DNA of 64,000 nt, taken from NCBI GenBank assembly GCA_038200275.1, contig JBBPYC010000036.1, positions 12,398 through 76,397 on the forward strand, in the 5' to 3' direction. A program made the translations under genes and the position numbers. Under the pieces are notes generated by a model. It made no database searches. It was given only the letters and a program-made list of their open reading frames with translations, and was not told the origin of the DNA. The stretch comes from JBBPYC01 sp038200275 (GTDB lineage: Bacteria; Pseudomonadota; Gammaproteobacteria; Burkholderiales; Burkholderiaceae_C). Positions 1 to 7,062 of the stretch are shown in pieces. How positions within the stretch are numbered: the stretch's first letter is position 1; every line of letters begins with the position of its first letter.

Positions 1-173
1 TCGAAGCTGTGGAAGAGGCGCTCCAACAGCGCCGACGCTGCATCGATTCCGCTCCCTAGGATGCGGTAGCCCTGCGGTCCCAATGCGGCATCCCCGGTTA
101 CGGCAAAGTCGGCGCGCAAATTCGACTCGTCACCAGATGCGGGACTGCCAGCGATTCGTGGGAGATTGTTCAT
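1..173 (-). CDS. Partial CDS, unknown product (C-terminal part outside the window)
   Basis: An open frame starts with ATG at 173 on the minus strand and runs off the left edge, showing 57 residues without a stop. It begins MNNLPRIAGSPASGDESN. The start lies only 13 nt after the stop of the FAD oxidoreductase gene, so it is probably the next gene of the same operon. I do not recognise the family from this fragment. No clear ribosome binding site is visible, so expression may depend on the upstream gene. Confidence 0.5.
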   Translation of the reverse strand, partial: MNNLPRIAGSPASGDESNLRADFAVTGDAALGPQGYRILGSGIDAASALLERLFHSF

Positions 174-186
174 GATCGTTTTAGTT

Positions 187-1413
187 TCAGACTGCATCGA
201 GTCGGTTGCCACAATCCTTCAGCGCGCCGACTTGTCGATGGTCGCCGTGGCGGCACCACGCGCAGTTGCAATCGACTTGTTCGCAACCCTCTTCCCGGCG
301 CCGGGAAGTGATGCGGGTGCGCGCCCATGGCAGCAGCAAACGCTTGATTGGCCTGGGTCGGTAGAGCCTTGCAAGAACGTCACGGGCGCCTCGGCGGCTC
401 CACTGATTTCTTTGCAGAATCCAGCGGTAACCCCGATTGCCGAGCATGCTGAAGAGCGCTCGATTGATCAGCGAGTTCCGCATCTGTGCTTCCAGCTCGC
501 GGCGCCACAACGTGTCGTAGTCTTTGCCTTCCAGCAAGCTGCGCGCTGCCAACACGCCCGAGACGATGGCGTACCGCATGCCGAAGCCCCACAGAAAGTC
601 CTGGAAGCCAGCCTGCTCTCCCACGATCGGGTGCCCGCCCACGACGGCCCGCGTCGGGATATGGAAGTTGCCCACACCGCCGTGGGGCACGGGATTGACC
701 ATATCCATCCCGGTCAGCCGCTCGAATGCGGCCACAGTGCGCCGGACATACAAACGCTCCTGTTTGAACCCGGCAAACATGCAGGTCTTGACGGTGCCTC
801 GACCGGCCATGACCAGGAGATAGGCGTACCCCTTGGGAGCCAGCTCATCGTCCAGGATGGCCCAGAACCCGTCCTCGAGCGACGTCTCGAAGTGGTAGCC
901 GACGGCGATCGCGTCGGGGGCCTTGGGGCCAGCCGCGAGAATTCCGGGACCGTCCAGCCGATCGAGTTTGCTGTTGAAACGGACCTGCACTCCGAGTGCA
1001 AGCGCCTGCTTCAGCATCGCGTTGTCCAGCGTTCCGGGACCAGGGCCGCGTTCCACCAAATAAAAAAGCGTTTTTGTGCTCGCGATTTCGTAACGCTTGT
1101 CCCAGGCGTCAAAGAGATGGCCTCGGCGCATCGGCAAGGCGGTGAAATCGTTGGCAATGCCCAGCTCCTGCAGCAGGCCGAGCACGTCTTGTTCGGTGCT
1201 CCAGTTCTCCAACCCCTGAAGGTCGCGCTTGAAACGGTGCCCGACTCCGCCTCGCAGCTCATGAACCAACACGCGGCGGCCCGCCTTGGCCAACGTGATC
1301 GCCGCCGCAAGCCCGGCCGGACCGGCGCCGCCGATCTGAACCGGCTCGTCTTGCATGGCCCCGCTCACCGTCGGCCCTTGCACCGGCTCATACGCTGCCT
1401 CTTGCCGCCACAT
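187..1413 (-). CDS. FAD-dependent oxidoreductase, geranylgeranyl reductase-like
   Basis: The protein (408 residues) has a Rossmann dinucleotide-binding motif GGAGPAGLAAA close to its N-terminus, followed by an Arg-containing stretch typical of flavin-binding reductases and hydroxylases of the geranylgeranyl reductase/lycopene cyclase type. The middle has the GHPIVGEQAGFQ region that in this fold contacts FAD (usual form GDAAGf). The substrate cannot be told. The start chosen is ATG at 1413, which overlaps the stop of the YHS gene as TGATG and suggests translational coupling; a GTG one codon earlier also exists. An internal ATG 19 codons downstream, just before the Rossmann motif, is an alternative. 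The last 40 residues are rich in Arg and Cys and look unlike the rest of the fold. Confidence 0.75.
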   Translation of the reverse strand: MWRQEAAYEPVQGPTVSGAMQDEPVQIGGAGPAGLAAAITLAKAGRRVLVHELRGGVGHRFKRDLQGLENWSTEQDVLGLLQELGIANDFTALPMRRGHLFDAWDKRYEIASTKTLFYLVERGPGPGTLDNAMLKQALALGVQVRFNSKLDRLDGPGILAAGPKAPDAIAVGYHFETSLEDGFWAILDDELAPKGYAYLLVMAGRGTVKTCMFAGFKQERLYVRRTVAAFERLTGMDMVNPVPHGGVGNFHIPTRAVVGGHPIVGEQAGFQDFLWGFGMRYAIVSGVLAARSLLEGKDYDTLWRRELEAQMRNSLINRALFSMLGNRGYRWILQRNQWSRRGARDVLARLYRPRPIKRLLLPWARTRITSRRREEGCEQVDCNCAWCRHGDHRQVGALKDCGNRLDAV

Positions 1414-1586
1414 CACAAACGCCCGGCTGGCGCCGCGCCGTCCGAGTACTTGCCAGGCTCGGCAATGAGCGCCTTACGACAGCCATGGGAGCAAAAATAG
1501 TAAGTCTGGCCAGCGTGCTGCGCCGTGGCCGCTGCCTGTTGCGGATCCACCTTCATCTGGCAAACCGGATCGGTCGTCATCGTCAT
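1413..1586 (-). CDS. Small YHS-domain metal-binding protein
   Basis: The product is 57 residues and is almost entirely a YHS domain: it has the typical DPVCQMKVDP start, then YYFCSHGCRKAL and KY near the end. YHS domains are found in copper and heavy-metal resistance proteins and are thought to bind metal through the Cys residues. The ATG at 1586 is chosen because AGGAG sits 7 nt upstream; an in-frame ATG at 1610 has no such site. The 3' end overlaps the next gene (TGATG). A second, longer YHS gene occurs at 23284, again next to a DUF5676 gene. Confidence 0.85.
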   Translation of the reverse strand: MTMTTDPVCQMKVDPQQAAATAQHAGQTYYFCSHGCRKALIAEPGKYSDGAAPAGRL

Positions 1587-1685
1587 TTCGGATCTCCTGC
1601 TCATTCGCACTGCCGTTACCCCGATCGGGTGTGGCCGGCTTCAGGGGCAACTTGTTGGAAGCCGACAAAACGTTGCTGCACCGTC

Positions 1686-1946
1686 CTAGCCGTTGTCCCA
1701 GCGCCGCTTGAAGAAGTTGTAGAGCGGGACGTACACCATGCCGGCAAAGGCGCCGTACAAAAAGCTCTCGATCAGCCCGATGAAGAAGCCTTGCCATGTC
1801 AGCCACTTGAAGCCCGGCAACACCTGCTCGAGGAAGGCGTGCATGTGCAGCGTCTGCGGCGTAGCACCCCCATAGCTCACGCATACCAGGAAAGAGATCA
1901 GCGTCGTGGTCGCAAGGGCCCACGAAACAACTTTGATGTTCAACAT
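1686..1946 (-). CDS. DUF5676 family small membrane protein
   Basis: This 86-residue protein has two hydrophobic segments (about residues 6-27 and 55-76) around the conserved patch LPGFKWLTWQGFFIGLIES and ends in FFKRRW. That layout matches DUF5676, a family of small inner-membrane proteins of unknown function found beside heavy-metal genes. TAGGAG lies 7 nt before the ATG. It follows the DUF2933 gene by 8 nt, so the two are cotranscribed. Its paralogue at 23618 shares the PGFxWLxWxxFxxGLxES core. Confidence 0.85.
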   Translation of the reverse strand: MLNIKVVSWALATTTLISFLVCVSYGGATPQTLHMHAFLEQVLPGFKWLTWQGFFIGLIESFLYGAFAGMVYVPLYNFFKRRWDNG

Positions 1947-1954
1947 GCGGGCTC

Positions 1955-2152
1955 CTAGTGACGACGCGCTTCGGGGTCTGCGCCTGATGCGGCTGCACCG
2001 GGTCTCTGCAATGACTCGGTGGCGGGTTCCTTCGTCTCACTACGATCGCCGTGTCCGCCGTGTCCGCCAATTCCGCCATGCGCGAACAAGTGCATGCCCA
2101 GGAACGCCACGCCAAAAAGTACCCAGATCCAGTTTTCTGATAGCCAGCTCAT
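1955..2152 (-). CDS. DUF2933 family small membrane protein
   Basis: The 65-residue product starts MSWLSENWIWVLFGVAFLGM, a single membrane helix, followed by a Gly/His-rich HGGIGGHGGHG stretch. That is the DUF2933 pattern, known from metal-resistance clusters but without assigned function. AAAGGAG lies 6 nt upstream of the ATG, a strong site. The His-rich segment could bind metal, which is inference. First of four closely packed genes that run down to the FAD oxidoreductase. Confidence 0.85.
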   Translation of the reverse strand: MSWLSENWIWVLFGVAFLGMHLFAHGGIGGHGGHGDRSETKEPATESLQRPGAAASGADPEARRH

Positions 2153-2274
2153 GGCTTGCTCCTTTCAATAATCCCGCCTTGCAGCGTCGAACTCGTCGTT
2201 CGCCATTCCGGCGTGTTCGCTGGTGCCGCGTGCCTGTGTCGCGTCACTGCGCACCGATACCGCATACCTGCGAA

Positions 2275-2952
2275 TCAACGTGGTGATTGCCGTTCGGCAT
2301 TGGCCTTGTCGCTCGAACGATTGACAAGTTCGCCCCACCTTCCGATCCTCGGGATGAACATCGGCACACGTTGCTGGTAGGCGCGGTACTCGTCGCCGAA
2401 CTGCGCAAGCACCTGTTTTTTTTCTCGTCGCGCCAGCAGCGCGTAGACCAGCACGATCACGGGAAACAAGGCGACCGAGAACAGCGTGGGCCAATGGACC
2501 ACGCCTTCGCCGAACAGTCCGATGAAGAGGCCGGTGTATTGCGGATGCCTGACCAAGCCGTACAACCCGCCGGTGGCCAGTCGGTTCTGCTGGCGCGCCC
2601 GGTAGAGTTCTCGCCACCCCTGAATGAAGAGACCGATGCCGACAAAAAGCAGTAGGTAGCCGGCAATCATCGAGATCATCATTCCCAGCTCGCCCATGCC
2701 GAGAAGCGAGGACCAGAGATTGGCGCTGAGATGGGCGCTGTCCAGCCCGAAGAACCGGACCATCAGATAGATGGTGAGCGGAAATCCGTACATCTCCGCA
2801 TACAGCGCGATGATGAACGCCTGCACCAGGCCGGCACTGGCCCATTCACGCCATGTCTTGGGAGCCATGTACCGGTAGAGAAACCAGGAGGCCAGCACGA
2901 TCATGATGGCCGCGAAAGCCCAGACGCCGGAATGTGCAACGGTTTCATTCAC
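2275..2952 (-). CDS. Isoprenylcysteine carboxyl methyltransferase-family membrane protein
   Basis: The protein (225 residues) has about five membrane segments and the C-terminal signature GLYGLVRHPQYTG followed by EYRAYQQRVPMFIPR, which marks the ICMT/PEMT-like integral membrane methyltransferases that use S-adenosylmethionine. The true substrate in bacteria is mostly unknown. I chose the GTG at 2952 because AAAAGGA lies just upstream; longer in-frame N-termini reaching 3048 lack a site and are not family-like. A perfect odd palindrome (2999-3011) lies about 50 nt upstream. The gene belongs to a metal-linked cluster, a common setting for this family. Confidence 0.8.
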   Translation of the reverse strand: MNETVAHSGVWAFAAIMIVLASWFLYRYMAPKTWREWASAGLVQAFIIALYAEMYGFPLTIYLMVRFFGLDSAHLSANLWSSLLGMGELGMMISMIAGYLLLFVGIGLFIQGWRELYRARQQNRLATGGLYGLVRHPQYTGLFIGLFGEGVVHWPTLFSVALFPVIVLVYALLARREKKQVLAQFGDEYRAYQQRVPMFIPRIGRWGELVNRSSDKANAERQSPR

Positions 2953-2998
2953 GATGAAAATTCCTTTTGAAACAGTAAGACGAAATTTCGCCAACCTT

Positions 2999-3011
2999 GT
3001 GTCGCCGACAC
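2999..3011. promoter_or_regulatory. Candidate operator, GTGTCG-C-CGACAC palindrome
   Basis: A perfect 13-bp odd palindrome with 6-bp arms lies 47 nt upstream of the GTG start of the methyltransferase gene. It differs from the TGTGCG palindromes elsewhere in this region, although it shares the TGTG outer half. Function is inferred from symmetry and position only. Confidence 0.3.
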
Positions 3012-3112
3012 TGCGGCGCGCAGTGCATGCCCTCTTTCCGGCCTGCACGCCGGCGGTGGGTCACGGTGAGCACCATCACGTTCATGTCGAGGCTTTCGAT
3101 GAACGAAAGGCT

Positions 3113-3493
3113 TCATCGGGACGTGCGCGTGGGCATGGCCGAATCTCGCGATCGGCTGGACGCCGGCGAGTTCATTTGAAAGGCTGGCGCGGCCGGTGGT
3201 GGCGCCGGGTTGGAACCCGCTCTGGCTCGAACCCACGGAGCAGCCGACGCAACGAATTCGTGCGCGCACAACTCCGCGTAATGGCCGAGGCCATTGATCG
3301 CCGTGACGATCCGGGCGGGCGTTACCTGCTCCGGATCGGCGTGCACGATGACGATGCCCGCCTGCACGGTAGCCATGCCCAGTCGCAGCGCCACTTCGAC
3401 TTTGTCGACGCCGTCGAGTTCGAAAATCACACGCCGCATGTCGGCGACGCAATCGCCGTTCATGCCATGTACTGTGAATCGGAAGGTTCGCAT
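3113..3493 (-). CDS. HMA-like domain protein lacking the CxxC metal site
   Basis: Residues 1-67 of this 126-residue protein follow the ferredoxin-like heavy-metal-associated fold (MRTFRFTVHGMNGDCVADM, then GVDKVEVALRLGMATV and ITPAxIVTAINGLGHYAE). The usual GMTCxxC loop is GMNGDC, so only one cysteine is left and copper transfer is doubtful. The tail is Pro/Ala/Ser/Arg-rich and probably disordered. GAGGAACGAGACC before the ATG at 3493 supports that start. It sits 24 nt after the Rieske gene, in the same direction. Confidence 0.7.
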   Translation of the reverse strand: MRTFRFTVHGMNGDCVADMRRVIFELDGVDKVEVALRLGMATVQAGIVIVHADPEQVTPARIVTAINGLGHYAELCAHEFVASAAPWVRARAGSNPAPPPAAPAFQMNSPASSRSRDSAMPTRTSR

Positions 3494-3517
3494 GGTCTCG
3501 TTCCTCGTGTGCATGAA

Positions 3518-4108
3518 TCAAGCTGCCGGGTCGACGCCGATCGACAGCTGCGTATCGGAGTCGAAGTGATAGGGCGGCACCACCAGATTGGTCGGCGCCG
3601 GCACGTTCTTGAACACACGCCCCGCCAGATCGAACTTCGATCCGTGGCACGGACAGAAGAACCCGCCAGGCCACGAACTTCCCAGATCAGCCGCACCCGG
3701 CTTCGGCCGAAACGTGGGGATGCATCCGAGATGGGTGCACAGCCCGATCAGCACAAGAATCTCTGGTTTGGCGGCGCGACCGACGTTCTTGGCGTATCCA
3801 GGCTGAATGGATAAGTTCGACTTGGGGTCGGCCAGCAGATCGTCGTGACGCCCGAGCGTTTCGAGCATGTCCTGCGATCGCCGGAGTACGAAGATCGGCT
3901 TGCCGCGCCACGCGACGGTTTCAAGTTCACCCGTTGCAAGACGCTGCAGCGCAATCTCCACCGGCGCGCCGAGTGCACGCGCTTTTTCGCTGGGCGCCAT
4001 CGAAGCGACAAAAGGAACGGCAGTGGCAACCAAACCTGCGCCTCCGGTGACCGACGTTGCGGTGAGCCACAGCCGACGATTGGGGTCCATGGGCGCGCTG
4101 GAGGACAT
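3518..4108 (-). CDS. petA: Rieske iron-sulfur protein, PetA-like, without bc1 partners
   Basis: The product (196 residues) matches the ubiquinol-cytochrome c reductase iron-sulfur subunit: an Arg-led N-terminal membrane anchor (RRLWLTATSVTGGAGLVATA), the linker, and the cluster-binding boxes CTHLGC and CPCHGS with the PPY loop near the end. In bc1 complexes this subunit carries electrons from ubiquinol to cytochrome c1 at the periplasmic face. No cytochrome b or c1 gene is next to it here, so it is either an extra copy or works with another redox partner. ATG at 4108 is preferred because AGAGAG lies upstream. It heads a minus-strand operon facing away from the glucanase-like gene at 4660. Confidence 0.85.
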   Translation of the reverse strand: MSSSAPMDPNRRLWLTATSVTGGAGLVATAVPFVASMAPSEKARALGAPVEIALQRLATGELETVAWRGKPIFVLRRSQDMLETLGRHDDLLADPKSNLSIQPGYAKNVGRAAKPEILVLIGLCTHLGCIPTFRPKPGAADLGSSWPGGFFCPCHGSKFDLAGRVFKNVPAPTNLVVPPYHFDSDTQLSIGVDPAA

Positions 4109-4421
4109 GTCTTGCTCTCTTTTTTGGTCGATCGGCATGGACTCAAGGGCTATGGTCGAGTTTGAGAGAGCCACAACCGTCGCCTACGAGACGATCGGCG
4201 GCGACCTCATTGGCGGGACAAAATCGTGATCGGCAGGAAGGGAGACCAGCGCGGCCGCAGCCTTGGCATGTCAGTGCGGCGGCCTTCAATGGTTGTGTTT
4301 GCATTGGGAATCTCGATTGAATTGAGCTAGCCAGTCGGCCATCCGGTCCTTCTTCAGGAAATCTTTGGATGGGGCGCATTGGCTTATGCATGGCATGTTG
4401 GTCGCGCTGCGCAACCGCGTC

Positions 4422-4437
4422 TGTGCGGCGGCGCACA
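4422..4437. promoter_or_regulatory. TGTGCG-GCGG-CGCACA palindrome (site 1)
   Basis: Perfect 6-bp arms around a 4-bp centre, preceded by GTC as in most other copies. It lies 314 nt upstream of the Rieske gene start (minus strand) and 223 nt upstream of the glucanase-like gene. The TGTGC-N6-GCACA layout equals Crp geometry with a changed half-site. Binding by a Crp/Fnr-like factor is inference. Confidence 0.6.
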
Positions 4438-4556
4438 TTCAGCATGCGAAAACCCTAGCCGGCGGCAAGCCTCGCCTTTCTTTTTTTCCGGTATCCCTTT
4501 TCTCGGGTATCCCGGCTCGGCATCCGCGTGCCTGGCAGGAGCGTTCGCTTGCGTGG

Positions 4557-4572
4557 TGTGCGCTGCCGCACA
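4557..4572. promoter_or_regulatory. TGTGCG-CTGC-CGCACA palindrome (site 2)
   Basis: Perfect arms, followed by GACC, which makes the right half CGCACAGACC as at the sites near 9876 and 13399. Its centre is 95 nt upstream of the ATG of the glucanase-like gene at 4660, a plausible activator distance. Confidence 0.65.
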
Positions 4573-4659
4573 GACCGCACAAGAAGGCGGGGTTAGCGTG
4601 TGGTGCTGCGACAGACCTTGTCTGTCTATTCCCGCGGCAATCGCACTCAGACCAGAACC

Positions 4660-5991
4660 ATGAACATCACCGCACCGACCCTCGACGTCGGGCTGGAAAC
4701 GCTGCAACGCGAGACGTTCGGTTATTTCCAGAACGAAGCGAATCCGGTGAACGGCTTGGTCATCGACAAGTCTGCGGAGAACTGGCCCGCCAGTATTGCG
4801 GCGACCGGCCTTGCCTTGTCCTGTTATCCGGTCAGCGTCGAACGTGGCTTCATGACGCGATCGGCAGCTGTTGCGCGAACCCTGGCCACGTTGCGATTTT
4901 TCTGGAACAGCAAGCAAGGACCGGAGTTGGACGCCACTGGTTTCCAAGGCTTCTACTATCACTTTCTGGACATGCAAACCGGGCGCCGAGCCTGGAACTG
5001 CGAGCTGTCGACAGTGGACAGCGCCTTTTTGCTGGCCGGTGCGTTGACAGCGGCGAGCTATTTCGACGCCGGCAGCGCCGGTGAGTCTGAAATTCGCGAC
5101 CTTGCAGAGGCGCTCTATCGCCGTACCAACTGGCAATGGGCACAGAACCAGGGCCTCACGGTGACGCATGGCTGGAAGCCGGAGAGCGGCTTCCTCAAGT
5201 ACCGATGGGAAGGCTACGACGAAGCACTGCTGCTGTATGTCCTCGGCCTCGGCTCACCCACCCATCCGCTGCCGGAGCAAAGCTACGCTGCCTGGTCATC
5301 GACCTACCGGTGGGAGCACGCCTACGACTGCGACTATCTCTACGCGGGGCCGCTTTTCATCCATCAGCTCTCGCATGTCTGGATCGACTTTCGCGGCATC
5401 CAGGACGAGTTCATGCGGGGCAAGGGCATCGACTACTTCGAGAACAGTCGCCGGGCGACGCTGGTGCAGCAGCGTTACGCCATCGACAATCCCTTCGGCT
5501 ACAAGTCCTACGGCGAGCATTGCTGGGGCATTACGGCGAGCGACGGCCCAGGCCCGGGCACGCTAAGCGTGCGCGGCCTCGATCGCGAGTTATTCGACTA
5601 CCTCGCACGCGGCGTTCCGCACGGTCCTGACGACGGAACCATTGCACCCTGGGCGGTGGCGGCGTCGCTGCCCTTTGCCCCTGAGATCGTCTTGCCGGCG
5701 CTCGAGTATTGCATCTTCCAAGCGAGGCTGACCGAATTCAATTCTTACGGGTTCAAGGCCTCTTTCAATCCCTCGCACCCGGGCGAGCCAGGGAATCCAT
5801 ACGGGTGGTGGGTATCGCCGTGGCACTACGGCCTCAACCAGGGACCAATCATGCTGATGATCGAAAACCACCGCACCGGCCTGCTCTGGCAGCTGATGCG
5901 GCGCTGCCCGCACATCGTTACCGGGCTCAAGCGGGCCGGCTTCACGGGAGGCTGGCTCGAGAAGTCAGCGCCGCCCTCCAATGGCACCTGA
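4660..5991 (+). CDS. Glucoamylase-like / GH144-type beta-glucanase
   Basis: The 443-residue protein is an (alpha/alpha)6-barrel enzyme of the glucoamylase-like family (Pfam Glycoamylase, overlapping GH144 endo-beta-1,2-glucanases). Diagnostic parts are the N-terminal LETLQRETFGYF, SAENWPASIAATGLAL, the SELSTVDSAFLLAG-like box (here CELSTVDSAFLL), WGITASDGP and the C-terminal NPYGWWVSPWHYGLNQGP. In cyclic beta-1,2-glucan synthase the same domain precedes the GH94 half, and a free GH94 half is encoded at 24590. No signal peptide is obvious from the ATG at 4660, so a cytoplasmic role is possible. That ATG was chosen over one at 4600 because the family match starts there. A TGTGCG palindrome lies about 95 nt upstream. 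Confidence 0.8.
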   Translation: MNITAPTLDVGLETLQRETFGYFQNEANPVNGLVIDKSAENWPASIAATGLALSCYPVSVERGFMTRSAAVARTLATLRFFWNSKQGPELDATGFQGFYYHFLDMQTGRRAWNCELSTVDSAFLLAGALTAASYFDAGSAGESEIRDLAEALYRRTNWQWAQNQGLTVTHGWKPESGFLKYRWEGYDEALLLYVLGLGSPTHPLPEQSYAAWSSTYRWEHAYDCDYLYAGPLFIHQLSHVWIDFRGIQDEFMRGKGIDYFENSRRATLVQQRYAIDNPFGYKSYGEHCWGITASDGPGPGTLSVRGLDRELFDYLARGVPHGPDDGTIAPWAVAASLPFAPEIVLPALEYCIFQARLTEFNSYGFKASFNPSHPGEPGNPYGWWVSPWHYGLNQGPIMLMIENHRTGLLWQLMRRCPHIVTGLKRAGFTGGWLEKSAPPSNGT

Positions 5992-6032
5992 CCCAGCCAT
6001 TCAATGGGTCGATTTCAGCTGAGGAGAACACC

Positions 6033-6407
6033 ATGATGACGTCCCACATTTCAGAGGCAACCGCGCGTCAGTTGCCACCGCGAATCAGGGCTGCGCAAGC
6101 GGCGATTCAATTGCCGGAGGTGCAGGACATGCTGCGCAGACTGTCGGCGTACGACCTGGGAGTCTGCATGCCTCACTTGCACGACGAACTGACGGGCGAT
6201 TTCGCGCCACTCCCCACCGGGTTGATGCAAGTCGAGTCCGGTTTGAAAGTGTCGTTCGAGCCTGCAGGTGACATGGCGAGGCGGACCGAACCCTTCATGC
6301 CAGTGGGCTGGGCGTGGCGCAACGGGAATTCGGTGCCGGTGGCCGCCTGCGAAATGGTCAGTGCCACCCATACGAACGACCTGAATGAAATCAAACACAA
6401 GATGTGA
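6033..6407 (+). CDS. Hypothetical protein, 124 residues
   Basis: GAGGAG lies 7 nt before the ATG at 6033. The protein has no membrane segment or signal peptide. Its middle reads ACMPHLHDEL-like (CMPHLHDELTGDF) and it holds several His and Met residues (CMPH, HLHDE, THTND, KHKM), which could suit metal binding. I do not recognise the family. It lies 41 nt after the glucanase-like gene and 74 nt before the orphan HMA gene, all on the plus strand, so it may belong to one transcript under the palindrome at 4557. Confidence 0.7.
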   Translation: MMTSHISEATARQLPPRIRAAQAAIQLPEVQDMLRRLSAYDLGVCMPHLHDELTGDFAPLPTGLMQVESGLKVSFEPAGDMARRTEPFMPVGWAWRNGNSVPVAACEMVSATHTNDLNEIKHKM

Positions 6408-6481
6408 GGCTTGGCGCAAGGCGCTGGCCTTGCGGCCCCGCCCGCCGGCGTAGATCAATCAATTGACATGAAGGAAACACA

Positions 6482-6991
6482 ATGAAAACGAGCGTAATCG
6501 AGGTTCGAGACATGCTATCGGTCTTGAGCGTCGCCGGCGTGGAGACGCGGATTGGCGAGGTGGCAGGCGTCGAGAGCGTGACCGTCAACCACGCGGCCGG
6601 CAACGCGACCGTGCGCTACGACGAAACCCGTCTCGATGTTGCCGATATCAAGGCGCAAGTGCGTCAGAGCGGATACGAGGAAGACGGCGCACCTCCGGGT
6701 GGGTTTGCGGCGCACGGGCACGACATGCAGGCTGCACCGGCAGAGACACCCGGTGCGAAGCCTAAAACGTCGGCCGGCGCCAACGACGCCGCGGGCGGAA
6801 ACCGTGCGGCTTCCTCGGTAACGGACCCATCTGCACCAGCGGCGAAGCCACCGGCGCCGGCAAAACCTTCTTCGCCCGCTTCGGGCGCGGTCACGGTCGA
6901 CGCCAACCCGGCGGCTAATTCCACTGCGGCTTCCGACGCCACGCCCCCCGGCGATGCGTCGAAAGGCAAGTCAGCTCCCACCGTTACGTAA
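6482..6991 (+). CDS. Orphan cysteine-less HMA-like domain with Pro/Ala-rich tail
   Basis: Residues 1-65 are nearly identical to the N-terminus of the P-type ATPase encoded next (both start MKTSVIEV and share GVESVTVN, ATVRYDETRL and VRQSGYE). They have the HMA fold pattern, but the metal loop is MLSVLSVAGVE with no cysteine. Residues 66-169 are low-complexity Ala/Pro/Ser/Thr, like the linker of the ATPase. This is a truncated tandem duplicate of the ATPase N-terminal region. AAGGA lies upstream of the ATG. It may act as a partner or regulatory domain for the ATPase, which is inference. A third, more decayed copy lies at 22652. Confidence 0.75.
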   Translation: MKTSVIEVRDMLSVLSVAGVETRIGEVAGVESVTVNHAAGNATVRYDETRLDVADIKAQVRQSGYEEDGAPPGGFAAHGHDMQAAPAETPGAKPKTSAGANDAAGGNRAASSVTDPSAPAAKPPAPAKPSSPASGAVTVDANPAANSTAASDATPPGDASKGKSAPTVT

Positions 6992-7062
6992 ATAGGGCGG
7001 AGCTGTGTCGCGCGCAATCTCAACCGGGATTGCGCCAATGAAATGAACTGTCAGGAACGGCG

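Larger units (their letters stand above)
4109..4659. promoter_or_regulatory. Divergent intergenic region with two palindromic sites
   Basis: No gene is supported in these 551 bases. They separate the minus-strand Rieske operon from the plus-strand glucanase-like gene and hold two copies of the TGTGCG-N4-CGCACA palindrome (4422 and 4557), listed on their own. No confident sigma-70 promoter was picked out by eye. Confidence 0.6.
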
